Under the pieces are notes generated by a model. It saw only the letters and a list, made by a program, of their open reading frames with translations. It ran no database searches and was not told where the DNA came from. From Paenibacillus sp. FSL K6-3182 (GTDB taxonomy: Bacteria; Bacillota; Bacilli; Paenibacillales; Paenibacillaceae), in assembly GCF_037976325.1 (NCBI RefSeq), contig NZ_CP150265.1, positions 2,785,501 to 2,849,500 of the forward strand: a stretch of DNA of 64,000 nt. The letters are read 5' to 3'. Both the position numbers and the translations under genes were made by a program. This document shows, one piece after another, positions 45,344-54,038 of the stretch; within the stretch, counting starts at the first letter, position 1, and every line of letters starts with the position of its first letter.

Positions 45344-46042
45344 ATGTCCATGCCGACTAGCGATACATTGGCAAGAAAGAAAGTTAGAGCAATAATTACT
45401 GGTTCTACTGGAATGGTGGGAGAGGGGGTGCTCCATGAATGCCTTAATCACTCTGAAGTGGAGCAGGTATTAGTCATAAATCGCAAGCCATGTGGCGTAA
45501 CCCATCCAAAACTAACAGAAATTATGTTACCGGACCTCTTTGATTTATCTAGTATTGAATCTAGGTTAATCGGCTACAATGCCTGTTTCTTTTGTCTAGG
45601 CGTATCGTCTGTAGGTATGAAAGAGGTTGAATACAGCAGAATTACATATGATTTAACCTTATATATAGCTAATCTGCTCTCCAAATTAAACACGGATATG
45701 ACCTTTTGTTATGTAACCGCGGGAGGAACAGACAACACGGAACAGGGCAAAAGCATGTGGGCACGGGTGAAAGGGAAAACGGAAAATGATCTGCTGAAGC
45801 TGCCCTTCAAGGGAGCTTATATGTTTCGACCAGGCTACATACACCCGACAAAGGGATTAAAAAACGTACATCGCTTTTATGGGTTGTTAACTTGGCTGTA
45901 CCCTGTATTGCGGCCTATTTTTCCGAAGCATGTCATTACGTTAAGAGAACTGGGCATAGCGATGATTCATATCGTAAACGATGGTTATGAGACTTCCATA
46001 TTAGAGAGTAAAGATATGGCGAAGGCGGCTAGATTAAAATAA
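45344..46042 (+). CDS. Atypical SDR / NAD(P)-binding oxidoreductase
   Basis: 232 residues with the Rossmann signature TGSTGMVGEGV near residues 19-29, and FFCLGVSS and YVTAGGTDN downstream, as in the atypical SDR proteins annotated as epimerases (YwnB/HTATIP2-like). The classical YxxxK pair is not evident: the Lys-rich MWARVKGKTEN segment supplies the likely Lys. ATG at 45344 behind AGGAGGAA; GTG at 45341 is too close. Cytoplasmic; substrate unknown. Confidence 0.85.
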   Translation: MSMPTSDTLARKKVRAIITGSTGMVGEGVLHECLNHSEVEQVLVINRKPCGVTHPKLTEIMLPDLFDLSSIESRLIGYNACFFCLGVSSVGMKEVEYSRITYDLTLYIANLLSKLNTDMTFCYVTAGGTDNTEQGKSMWARVKGKTENDLLKLPFKGAYMFRPGYIHPTKGLKNVHRFYGLLTWLYPVLRPIFPKHVITLRELGIAMIHIVNDGYETSILESKDMAKAARLK

Positions 46043-46139
46043 AGCTTTATGGATATTCAAACGAGAACAAAGCTGAATCCTTTGTGATGCGGCGATATGG
46101 TGGTCAAGTAGGGCCTGCGATTGAAGGTGATCAGGTTTC

Positions 46140-46325
46140 ATGAGCAAGCATGTTGTGTTGTTTACTATTTTAGGTTTATTTTCGATCTGGGGCTGCGTAT
46201 ATGTGGGTAGCCTTGCTCCTTCGCTTTGGAAGCAGAAAAATTTTAGAGGAGCCATTGGTGTAAGCATATTAGCGGGCATCACGTTAGTTGTTCCTGTTTT
46301 AGTCAGAATGATCGGAGAGGAATAA
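46140..46325 (+). CDS. Small two-span membrane protein
   Basis: 61 residues with two hydrophobic segments (about 5-25 and 38-56) joined by a basic loop (WKQKNFRG). No family recognised. ATG at 46140 with AAGGTG about 12 bases upstream. A terminator follows directly. Confidence 0.55.
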   Translation: MSKHVVLFTILGLFSIWGCVYVGSLAPSLWKQKNFRGAIGVSILAGITLVVPVLVRMIGEE

Positions 46326-46327
46326 AA

Positions 46328-46363
46328 AAATAAGGCCTTTGCTAACTGCAGAGGCCTTATTTA
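46328..46363. terminator. Bidirectional intrinsic terminator
   Basis: AAATAAGGCCT and AGGCCTTATTT form an 11-bp stem between convergent small genes. Confidence 0.88.
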
Positions 46364-46394
46364 TATGGTTGCCGCAAATAAGTAAGCTGTTTCT

Positions 46395-46583
46395 TTATCC
46401 AGTTACAGCATCTACTCGTGATTGATCAGCATTAATGCATCGTTTGCATACTGTGATCGATGAGCCGTTTTTTGTCGCTCGCGGATAAAGCAATTTGATT
46501 CTAGTACGATTGCAAGTAGGGCAGGTGCCTCTGCCGCGTGATGGGAGGTTCCAAAGAGTCCGTCCTCTTTTTGATTTTGCCAT
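46395..46583 (-). CDS. Small zinc-ribbon protein
   Basis: 62 residues, very basic. Two CxxC pairs (CPTC near residue 21 and CKRC near 46) form a zinc ribbon resembling small ribosomal-type proteins, but it does not match the S14 or L33 patterns I know. ATG behind AAAGGAGGAATAA, a strong site. Likely nucleic-acid-binding; function unknown. Confidence 0.75.
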   Translation of the reverse strand: MAKSKRGRTLWNLPSRGRGTCPTCNRTRIKLLYPRATKNGSSITVCKRCINADQSRVDAVTG

Positions 46584-46688
46584 CGATTATTCCTCCTTTC
46601 CGTTCAATTACTGGTTAAAACAATTTGTTTCAATAACTGTATTTTAATTCCTGTTCAGGTGGGTTTGATAGATAATAAATGACTATAA

Positions 46689-47834
46689 TTAAACTGTTTC
46701 TTTTTTGTCGCCTATTTTCAAACTAGCAGTGAGCAAAATGAAGATGATGATCATTAGCACGGCTAGCGCCGGAGCAAAGTTATCAAATAGATCGGATGTG
46801 AAACCGATAAATAGAGGGCCAATGGATCCTAATAAGTAACCGCCAAATTGCATGACAGCTGATAATGATGTCGCTTCTTCCGCACTTTTAGCCTCTTGAA
46901 TTGGAATAAGGATTGCTAGTGGAAACAGACCGCCAGCACCAATACCTAGAAAAACAGCAGCAAACCATGGAGAAAAATGCAAAAGCAATAAAACAATTCC
47001 GATCAGTTCTGCAAGACCGCATACGAGCAGCCAAGTTTTTCTGTGGCCAGTTTTACTTACAAGCATTGGAATGAAGAAGCTAATAGGAATTTGAATAACA
47101 GTAAATAATGTAAGGACAAGACCGGATTGCGAATGGCTTAAACCTAACGATTGAGCAATGGGAGCGAGCCAAGCAGTTATCGAATAAAAAATAGCGGACA
47201 TACAACCAAAAAACAAGGTAAACAACTGTACACGTTTATTTTTGACGAACAAGGATGAGATCGGAATAACGGTACTATTTGTTCCTTTTTTCTTTAAAAG
47301 CGGGAGAAGCAATAGAGAAGCGGGCAGTGCTAGAATGCTCCAGAAGCTTAAAGAGTTCTGCCACGATTCATTTAGTTTATGGAATAACGGCACAGAGAAG
47401 CTGGACGCAATCGCAGCTCCAATGACCATAGCTACAGAATATACTCCTGTTATGCCCGGCTTATTTGGAAAGTGTTTTTTTATAAAGCCTGAGATTAATG
47501 GTCCTGCAATTCCAATTCCAATACCCGTGAATAGCGATGTAGTAATTAAGAAAAGACTGCTATTTGCGAATACACGAAGGGAAGTGGCTGTCAGGATCAA
47601 GAGCATAGCCGCAAGCAATGACTTTTCTATTCCTAAATGGGAATTCAGCTTTATCGCCAAAACAGCAAATATCCCCATACAAAGAACTGGCAGTGTCGTC
47701 ATCAAACTTACGGTGACCCCGCTCATTCCTAAATTGGATTGAATAATATCAAATAATGGACCGACCGAAGTAATCGATGGTCTTAAATTCAAGGATACAA
47801 GAAATATAACTAAAATAAGATACATATAACGCAT
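46689..47834 (-). CDS. MFS transporter, CynX/NimT type
   Basis: 381 residues with twelve predicted spans. The start LVIFLVSLNLRPSITSVGPL is typical of the CynX/NimT/YycB branch of the major facilitator superfamily, which exports cyanate, 2-nitroimidazole or other small compounds. ATG at 47834 with AAGGGG 9 bases upstream; longer in-frame starts up to 47894 are rejected. Divergent from a LysR gene. Confidence 0.9.
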   Translation of the reverse strand: MRYMYLILVIFLVSLNLRPSITSVGPLFDIIQSNLGMSGVTVSLMTTLPVLCMGIFAVLAIKLNSHLGIEKSLLAAMLLILTATSLRVFANSSLFLITTSLFTGIGIGIAGPLISGFIKKHFPNKPGITGVYSVAMVIGAAIASSFSVPLFHKLNESWQNSLSFWSILALPASLLLLPLLKKKGTNSTVIPISSLFVKNKRVQLFTLFFGCMSAIFYSITAWLAPIAQSLGLSHSQSGLVLTLFTVIQIPISFFIPMLVSKTGHRKTWLLVCGLAELIGIVLLLLHFSPWFAAVFLGIGAGGLFPLAILIPIQEAKSAEEATSLSAVMQFGGYLLGSIGPLFIGFTSDLFDNFAPALAVLMIIIFILLTASLKIGDKKETV

Positions 47835-47885
47835 AGGAAACATCCCCTTCTTGGTTGTTGCACTCATTATAGTTTTGTATTTATA

Positions 47886-47932
47886 ATAGTTCAATACTAT
47901 ATATTCTATAGAAACGATAGCATCAAACTATC
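47886..47932. promoter_or_regulatory. Palindrome cluster, candidate LysR operator
   Basis: ATAGT-N5-ACTAT (47886-47900) is a perfect 15-base LysR-type box with the T-N11-A pattern; TTCTATAGAA (47904-47913) and GATAG-N7-CTATC (47916-47932) follow. All lie in the 118-base divergent intergenic region. Confidence 0.5.
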
Positions 47933-47952
47933 ATAAAAGAAGGGTTGTTACT

Positions 47953-48822
47953 ATGGAGATTAGACAATTACAATACTTTCTTATGTTGTGCAATGAATTG
48001 CATTTCTCTGAAGCGGCATACAAATTAGGGATTTCACAACCGACGTTAAGTCAACAAATACGAGTGATGGAAGATGAGCTAGGCGTTCCTTTATTCGATC
48101 GGATTGGTAAAAAAACGGTTAAAACCGAGGCGGGAGAGCTTCTTGAAAGCTATGCTTTGAACATTGTTCAACAATTAGAAAACGCCAAAAAGGCGGTATC
48201 CGATCTTACCAATCTGGATGCTGGTCAATTGCGAGTAGCCGTGCTGCCATCGGATCTCGATTATCGTTTAACTTCATTGCTCGTTGATTTCCACAGGGAA
48301 CTGCCAAATACAAAAGTTCAAGTGATACCGTCGATTGATATTTCAAATAAAGTGCTGAACAATGAGGTTGATATTGGTGTTGGTCTAGCGATTCAGTCAG
48401 ATCCAAGGTTAACTCGCATTCCTTTCTATACCGAATCGTACAGCTTATACGTAAATAAAGAACATCATTTAGCGGCGCAGGATATTATTTTGCCAGAACA
48501 ATTATTAGAGATCCCTTTTGTAATGTTCCCCAAAGGTTTTTATGGACGCGATTTAATTGACACATGGTGCAAAGAGCAAGAAATATCTATCCACACCATT
48601 ATGGAGACAGGGTCTGTTACATCTTTGTTTCAGCTCGTAATAGAAGGAATTGGAGCTACCATACAACCAAGCCAATTGATTGAAAGCTTCCACTCGGTGA
48701 ATATCCATGCGATTCCGATTAAACATTCACCGACGCGAGAGTTAGAAATTTTTTATCGCAATGATCGATATTTGAGTCGAGCAGCTAAAGTTTTTATGAA
48801 GAGATTGGAACAGTTTTTTTGA
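47953..48822 (+). CDS. LysR family transcriptional regulator
   Basis: 289 residues; winged helix-turn-helix with FSEAAYKLGISQPTLSQQIR and an effector domain beginning AGQLRVAVLPSDLDYRL. CynR-like by context. ATG at 47953 behind AGAAGGG. Divergent from the MFS exporter gene, which it probably controls through the palindromes between them. Confidence 0.93.
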   Translation: MEIRQLQYFLMLCNELHFSEAAYKLGISQPTLSQQIRVMEDELGVPLFDRIGKKTVKTEAGELLESYALNIVQQLENAKKAVSDLTNLDAGQLRVAVLPSDLDYRLTSLLVDFHRELPNTKVQVIPSIDISNKVLNNEVDIGVGLAIQSDPRLTRIPFYTESYSLYVNKEHHLAAQDIILPEQLLEIPFVMFPKGFYGRDLIDTWCKEQEISIHTIMETGSVTSLFQLVIEGIGATIQPSQLIESFHSVNIHAIPIKHSPTRELEIFYRNDRYLSRAAKVFMKRLEQFF

Positions 48823-48901
48823 GGATGTAGTTGCAACTCCGTTTACTTTTATGTAAAAATTTAGATGTGGTTGATTGATATAGCTGAGGGGAGAGGATCA
48901 T

Positions 48902-49420
48902 TTGAAAGAGGAAACCGTAATAGAACTGATCGAAGTAGCGCCATTTAAGGCGCTGGCAGTGCGGACAGGAATGACGCCAGACAAGAGTGGAACAAGGGTG
49001 GCTTGGAGCAAGCTGGCGGAGCTAATGCCGCTGGATGATGAACGGCTGACTTCAGTACAATCAGCGTTTGTATTCATCCCGCAGCAGCAGTGGGACAAGG
49101 AAGTGGAAACACTTTGGGTCGGTCTTAAGGTTAAAGAGTTTGGCATCGTGCCCGAAGGCGTTGAAACGCTTGAAGTTAGCGGCGGACTGTGTGCTAGCGC
49201 TCGCGTGTATGGCGATGAGACGAGCATGTGGGGTGTTTATGAGAAGATGTTCTCCTGGCTGGAGCAGTCACCGGACTACGAGCTTGATAAACGTGATGGT
49301 GTACTCGGCATGGAGACGGTTCCGCTCAAGCCAATCAATGCGTTGACCATTCCTTATTCAGACATCAAAACCTTCGATTTCACGATGCTCTATCCCGTTC
49401 GGCAGAAGCTGGTCAAATGA
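48902..49420 (+). CDS. GyrI-like / effector-binding domain protein
   Basis: 172 residues of the GyrI-like small-molecule-binding fold (AraC E_binding domain, SOUL-like): IELIEVAPFKALAVRTG at the start, YSDIKTFDFTMLYPVR at the end. Stand-alone proteins of this kind bind drugs or hydrophobic compounds. TTG start behind GGGGAGAGGA. Its base composition is richer in G+C than neighbouring genes. It converges on the second ger operon without an obvious terminator. Confidence 0.82.
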   Translation: MKEETVIELIEVAPFKALAVRTGMTPDKSGTRVAWSKLAELMPLDDERLTSVQSAFVFIPQQQWDKEVETLWVGLKVKEFGIVPEGVETLEVSGGLCASARVYGDETSMWGVYEKMFSWLEQSPDYELDKRDGVLGMETVPLKPINALTIPYSDIKTFDFTMLYPVRQKLVK

Positions 49421-49431
49421 CATCTATTGCT

Positions 49432-50484
49432 TCATTTGATATCGCCGCTGTCTCTAATGATCACATTAACGGTAAACTCTTGCTTTAACGTTGGAAACCA
49501 TACTGTTTTCCAGTTTTCGCTTTGATTCTCCGTCATCTTATTGCGGTAATATTGTCCCAGCCCCAATATATCTGATTTATGAGCTTGAAGTCTGCTGAGT
49601 AGATTAGAGTATCTCTTTATCATTAGTGTTTCAAGCGCTTTTTCAACCTCTGCATTTGTAGGGTTTCCCTTCTCTTCTTCAATAACGCCTATTAGTTTCA
49701 TATGGCTCTTGATGTTTGGAGTGGAACCAGACCAACTCGCTTCATTGTGAACACGAGCACTATCGATCATAACGGTTGCATTATTCATGAGTTCAACCGT
49801 TCCTCCTGAATATTGGCCTTGGTAAAGGTTGTAAATCAGAGTCTCTTCAATTGACATTTTCCCGACCATACGATCCCTGTTCATTATGGCAGAACCGAGG
49901 GACATGAAGGGCGTAGTAACCCCTTTCGCAATAATTGGGATTGCAGTATCCTCTGTTTGTACATACATTCCGCGGTAGGCTTCCCAAATGTGAATAATGG
50001 AAATATTCGGTGTCCAACCAGACTCCTTGCCAAAAAAATCATAAGCGGATAAACCGATATTCACCTTTTTCTTATCGTACATTAGCTGTGAGAAATCTCC
50101 AGATACAATAGCGACTAATGCTTTCGGTGAAATTTCTCTTGAACGGATAACAAACTCGATGGCATCTTTAATGCTCTTTCTTGCCGTATTTTCGCTTATG
50201 AGCAGCAGCTTTAAGTGCAATAAATCAACACTTTCCTCTGCCTGGGTTCGGAGAATATCAATGGCCTTGTCGATGGATTTGGCTTCTGCTTGCAGCGTTC
50301 TTGTTGTGTTGTTTTGTTGGCTTGGAATGCGTAAAAAAACTTGAACATTGCCCTCCTGGCCTTCCGTTATTCCCATAATGACAGGCAGCATACGTTTATT
50401 AATGTCTTTATTATTCCAGCAGCCTCCTAATACGGTGAAGCTGCAGCATAATAATATGAACGCAATAAGAGGCTTATATCTCAT
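49432..50484 (-). CDS. Spore germinant receptor C subunit (Ger(x)C lipoprotein)
   Basis: 350 residues. Lipobox VLGGC in the N-terminal hydrophobic segment, then CWNNKDINKRMLPVIMGI, and the family's C-terminal domain of beta strands and helices. ATG at 50484 overlaps the B-subunit stop (ATGA) and follows GAGGAGG; the frame can be extended to 50748 but that lies inside the B gene. Last gene of the second germinant receptor operon. Confidence 0.95.
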   Translation of the reverse strand: MRYKPLIAFILLCCSFTVLGGCWNNKDINKRMLPVIMGITEGQEGNVQVFLRIPSQQNNTTRTLQAEAKSIDKAIDILRTQAEESVDLLHLKLLLISENTARKSIKDAIEFVIRSREISPKALVAIVSGDFSQLMYDKKKVNIGLSAYDFFGKESGWTPNISIIHIWEAYRGMYVQTEDTAIPIIAKGVTTPFMSLGSAIMNRDRMVGKMSIEETLIYNLYQGQYSGGTVELMNNATVMIDSARVHNEASWSGSTPNIKSHMKLIGVIEEEKGNPTNAEVEKALETLMIKRYSNLLSRLQAHKSDILGLGQYYRNKMTENQSENWKTVWFPTLKQEFTVNVIIRDSGDIK

Positions 50485-51551
50485 GCCAGCTTCCTCCTCT
50501 TTACCATACCCATAATGAAAATAGCTAAAGGTATCGCGAAAATACAGTAAAAGCGGAACCATGTATCCATATTGATGAGAACTTGAACAGAATTCCAAGT
50601 GGGAAGAAACCCTGCAAGCGCAACGACTGAAATAGCGAGAATGATCACGATGACGGGTATAGAGGAAATAAGATAAAGCTTTTGAATTAATTGGATCATC
50701 ATCCAAAGTAGAAGAGCAGCATAAACAAAAACAGAAATGAGCGTACATGTAATAAAAAATAATGTTAGTCTATCAAACATAATCCAACTGATATCGATGG
50801 AATCCATGGATATGATGGTTGGGAATTGAAAGCGAGACGAGGTTTCGCGGCCGAATATAAAAAGCGGAATATAAACGAGAGCAATATAAAAAAATAGCAA
50901 ACTCACATAAGTTAAAAAAATGGATTTGCTTTTTTTTAATATTGGATATTTATAGAGAGGGATAAATCCTAAGAACAAAAATCCAGAGTGTGCAATAAAA
51001 CTCGAGTAAAAATCAGCGCTGGTCATGAAAGAAAAGGTTTTATCAAACAGCGGATAACCATTCTTTAAATCAAAATTGCCAAATGAAGTGAAAAATGAAA
51101 AGAGCGTCACAGGCATACAAATGATAAAAAGAATAAGAGTTGCTCTTATGATCGTAAGAATTCCTTTCCAAGCCGCATATAGAGGCACGAGTACCAATAA
51201 TGCAAGTGACCATAGCGGGTATTCTGGAAGGAAGGTCACGGTCAGCATTTCGGAGTGAACCCGGAGAATGACACAAACATCGATAAAGAAGAACAGGAGC
51301 AACGGGGCAAGAATGAAGCGTGCAGCCCATTTTCCTGTTATTTTATTAAAAATATCGACAAGATCCATTTTTGGAAAACCAGCAAGACCTTTTAGATACA
51401 GCCACATTAAGATCCATTCCAACATAAATCCGATTAAAATAGGCTCCCAATGACCGCTTTTTGTAGACGCGATCGTTTTTTCAGGGAAAACTAAAAGAAT
51501 GGTAGCAATATGAACTAAAAAAAATGTAGTTAATGGTGCGAATTTACTCAT
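50481..51551 (-). CDS. Spore germinant receptor B subunit (permease)
   Basis: 356 residues, about ten predicted membrane spans, GerAB/ArcD/ProY family. Overlaps the A-subunit gene by 8 bases at its start and the C-subunit gene at its end, so all three are translationally coupled. Only low overall resemblance to the B subunit at 35662-36759 is apparent, consistent with different germinants. Confidence 0.93.
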   Translation of the reverse strand: MSKFAPLTTFFLVHIATILLVFPEKTIASTKSGHWEPILIGFMLEWILMWLYLKGLAGFPKMDLVDIFNKITGKWAARFILAPLLLFFFIDVCVILRVHSEMLTVTFLPEYPLWSLALLVLVPLYAAWKGILTIIRATLILFIICMPVTLFSFFTSFGNFDLKNGYPLFDKTFSFMTSADFYSSFIAHSGFLFLGFIPLYKYPILKKSKSIFLTYVSLLFFYIALVYIPLFIFGRETSSRFQFPTIISMDSIDISWIMFDRLTLFFITCTLISVFVYAALLLWMMIQLIQKLYLISSIPVIVIILAISVVALAGFLPTWNSVQVLINMDTWFRFYCIFAIPLAIFIMGMVKRRKLA

Positions 51552-52890
51552 TAGAACCTCCAGATTTTATACTCGAGTTCACATACGGGTAGTGGAAAGT
51601 AGTCATACTTGATAAGTAAAAACAAATCCAGACGACCCCAACGAGCGTGCCTAGCAGGCCATAAACCGCGCTGATTAACAAAACAACGTATTTTAGGATT
51701 CGAATCATATACGCATTTTGGTAGCTGACTAACGTGAAATTGGCGATTGTTGTCGCAGCTAAAATAATGATCAATAAATTACTGACCAATTTTGCCTGAA
51801 CAACGGCTTGGCCAAGTATAATTCCCCCTACCATCGTAGTGGTGGGTCCTATACTCTTTGGAAGTCTTATGCTCGCTTCGACAACCATCTCCAAAATGCC
51901 AAGCATGAACAAAGCTTCGACGAGTGCGGGATAAGGTACACCTTCTCTGCTTAGTGCCACAGATAAAGCCAGTTGAATACGAAGAACCTCTGGATTGACC
52001 GCGACCAAGGCAACATAAAGACCTGGTGCTAGAAGGCTTACGAACAATCCGAGAATCCGTACCATGCGTATGGTAATCATATAAACGAATGGATAGTTGC
52101 GATCCCCTTGCATACTCCAAAGATCGGTCACAAAACCAGGCATAGCCATTGCAAAGGGGTGATGATCCAAAAAAATGATGATACGGCCTTCCATTAAATG
52201 CCGAACGGACTCTGAAGGAAGCTCAGTTGAAAGGAATGGAGGGACAAGGCTGTACTTTGGCAGACCTAGCATTTTTGATAAATCTTGAATGCTTTCAACT
52301 TCAGTATCTTTATGTTTCTCCAAAAGAGAGTTGATATGGTTTACAAATTTTTTTTGAGACCTGCTTTTTATGTAAAACATGCTGATTTGGCGTGGATTAA
52401 ACGAGCCTACTGAATAAGAACTGACGATTAAATGATTAGCTGTTATTTTGGATCGCAACATGCCGATATTCGTATTGATATCTTCCGTAAACGCATCGAA
52501 TGATGATGATAGTACACTTTCAGTTTGAGGGGGGCTGATTGCTCGGGAGATTTGCGGATGCAATAAATTAAGCATTAAAATGGTGGAACCGTCTTCAGAA
52601 AAAAGGCCAATTCTCCCTCGTAATAATGATTGTGCGATCTCATCAAGAGATTTCACATAAGCCCCTCCAAAAGTAGAAAAAATCTGATCGAAAACATTGA
52701 TCGATTCATTGGCATAGGGTTCGAGCAGAAGTAAAGAGTTTCTAGACTCATTAATGTTTACTAGAGATTCAAAATAGCAAAGTTGAATTTTTTTGTTATG
52801 AATGAGAAATTCCTCTTTGACGAAGTCTGAGCTTTCTTCGAAATATTGGTTTACTTGATCATATAAGTTCATGGATAATGGTTGATTCAT
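51544..52890 (-). CDS. Spore germinant receptor A subunit (GerA family)
   Basis: 448 residues, somewhat shorter than the first A subunit (490) mainly at both ends. Soluble domain to about residue 240, then membrane segments including ILGLFVSLLAPGLYVALVAV and LPKSIGPTTTMVGGIILGQA, the conserved GerA region. ATG at 52890 behind GGGGTGG. It begins only 56 bases after the SASP gene, with a hairpin in between, so its promoter is either within that gap or the SASP promoter. Confidence 0.96.
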   Translation of the reverse strand: MNQPLSMNLYDQVNQYFEESSDFVKEEFLIHNKKIQLCYFESLVNINESRNSLLLLEPYANESINVFDQIFSTFGGAYVKSLDEIAQSLLRGRIGLFSEDGSTILMLNLLHPQISRAISPPQTESVLSSSFDAFTEDINTNIGMLRSKITANHLIVSSYSVGSFNPRQISMFYIKSRSQKKFVNHINSLLEKHKDTEVESIQDLSKMLGLPKYSLVPPFLSTELPSESVRHLMEGRIIIFLDHHPFAMAMPGFVTDLWSMQGDRNYPFVYMITIRMVRILGLFVSLLAPGLYVALVAVNPEVLRIQLALSVALSREGVPYPALVEALFMLGILEMVVEASIRLPKSIGPTTTMVGGIILGQAVVQAKLVSNLLIIILAATTIANFTLVSYQNAYMIRILKYVVLLISAVYGLLGTLVGVVWICFYLSSMTTFHYPYVNSSIKSGGSNE

Positions 52891-52909
52891 GGTTTACCAC
52901 CCCGTAGTT

Positions 52910-52936
52910 AAGGCCCTCCACAAAGCGGAGGGCCTT
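52910..52936 (-). terminator. Hairpin between SASP and germinant receptor genes
   Basis: AAGGCCCTCC and GGAGGGCCTT form a 10-bp stem. On the minus strand it is followed by TTAACTACGG, a poor U tract, so partial read-through into the ger operon is likely. Confidence 0.65.
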
Positions 52937-52946
52937 TGGCTGTTGT

Positions 52947-53162
52947 TTAGAAGTTGCGTTGACCTAATTGTTGTTCAGCAATTTGGACGAGCTTCTTCGT
53001 AATATATCCACCGATTGAGCCTGCATCACGAGTCGATAAATTACCGTTATAACCATCTTGCGAGAACTGTACACCTAATTGCTGTGCTGCCTCTGTTTTC
53101 ATTTGAGAAATGGCTTGTCTTGCTTGCGGTACGACTAAAGTATTCGAACTTCTTCTGCTCAT
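52947..53162 (-). CDS. Alpha/beta-type small acid-soluble spore protein
   Basis: 71 residues. DNA-coating protein of the dormant spore core that protects against UV and heat. The germination-protease site region and the conserved C-terminal segment RDAGSIGGYITKKLVQ are present, with the usual VPQA N-terminal motif. ATG behind AAGGAGTGATA. Preceded by a full-match sigma-G promoter. Confidence 0.97.
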   Translation of the reverse strand: MSRRSSNTLVVPQARQAISQMKTEAAQQLGVQFSQDGYNGNLSTRDAGSIGGYITKKLVQIAEQQLGQRNF

Positions 53163-53192
53163 GTTTTATCACTCCTTCATGGGATGTAAGGT

Positions 53193-53222
53193 TATTATGG
53201 TTTGTAAATTGTAAATGTATGC
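53193..53222 (-). promoter_or_regulatory. Sigma-G promoter of the SASP gene
   Basis: On the minus strand GCATA (53222-53218), exactly 18 bases, CATAATA (53199-53193). This fits GHATR-N18-CATWHTA at every position and lies 31 bases before the ATG. Confidence 0.85.
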
Positions 53223-53342
53223 AAGTTTAAAACAGATTTTTCGAAAAAATTACAATGCTTATAAAGATGAGTATAATGAGTATTGCATTGATGCGGAAAA
53301 TGGCATTTCATACACAAATAAAAAGCTTAGGAGTGATGGTTT

Positions 53343-53891
53343 GTGAAAGGTGAGAAAATATATCTGTCTCCATTAGAAATAAAGGATACCGAAGAGCTGC
53401 TTGCAATTAGACGAAGGAATTTTCAATTTTTTCAGCCATTTGAGCCTATAAGGCCAGAGCATTATTTTACGATCGAAGAACAGAAAAAAATGATTGAATC
53501 AAGCTTGCAAGCTGCGGCTAATGATCAAGGTTTTGTGTTTGGCGTGTTTCTTAACGAGTCGAATAAGCTTATAGGGAGAATCGAATTATCAGGCATCGCG
53601 CGAGGCCCTTTTCAAAATGCGTATCTGGGTTACTTCCTTGATCAAGAGCATAACGGCAAAGGTTATGCGACTGAAGCCGTATCATTATGTGTCAAATTTG
53701 CGTTTGATCAAATCGGCTTGCATCGTATTCAAGCTGGAGTGATGCCAAGAAACTTGCCATCAGTCCGAGTCCTTACGAAAGCTGGCTTTAGATTCGAAGG
53801 ACTTTCCACTAAATATTTGAAAATTAATGGCGTTTGGGAAGACCATGCGATTTATGCGATTATTACTGAGGATAGAGATGCTGCTCAGTAG
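53343..53891 (+). CDS. GNAT acetyltransferase (RimJ/RimL-like)
   Basis: 182 residues. Central segment GYFLDQEHNGKGYATEAVSL contains the acetyl-CoA loop and NLPSVRVLTKAGFRFEGLS the closing motif of ribosomal-protein N-acetyltransferases. GTG start behind TAGGAGTGATGG. Single gene; paralogue of the enzyme at 25688-26215. Confidence 0.92.
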   Translation: MKGEKIYLSPLEIKDTEELLAIRRRNFQFFQPFEPIRPEHYFTIEEQKKMIESSLQAAANDQGFVFGVFLNESNKLIGRIELSGIARGPFQNAYLGYFLDQEHNGKGYATEAVSLCVKFAFDQIGLHRIQAGVMPRNLPSVRVLTKAGFRFEGLSTKYLKINGVWEDHAIYAIITEDRDAAQ

Positions 53892-54038
53892 AAATCCATC
53901 AAATAAAATGGGATTGAAAAGAGAAAATGATCCGCTTAGCTGAACCTTATTTTTGGGAAATGTTTCAAATTCGCATAGGGTGTGTATTAGCCTAATAGAA
54001 TGAATTTAAACAAACAAAGAATGGGGTAGTGATGTTCA

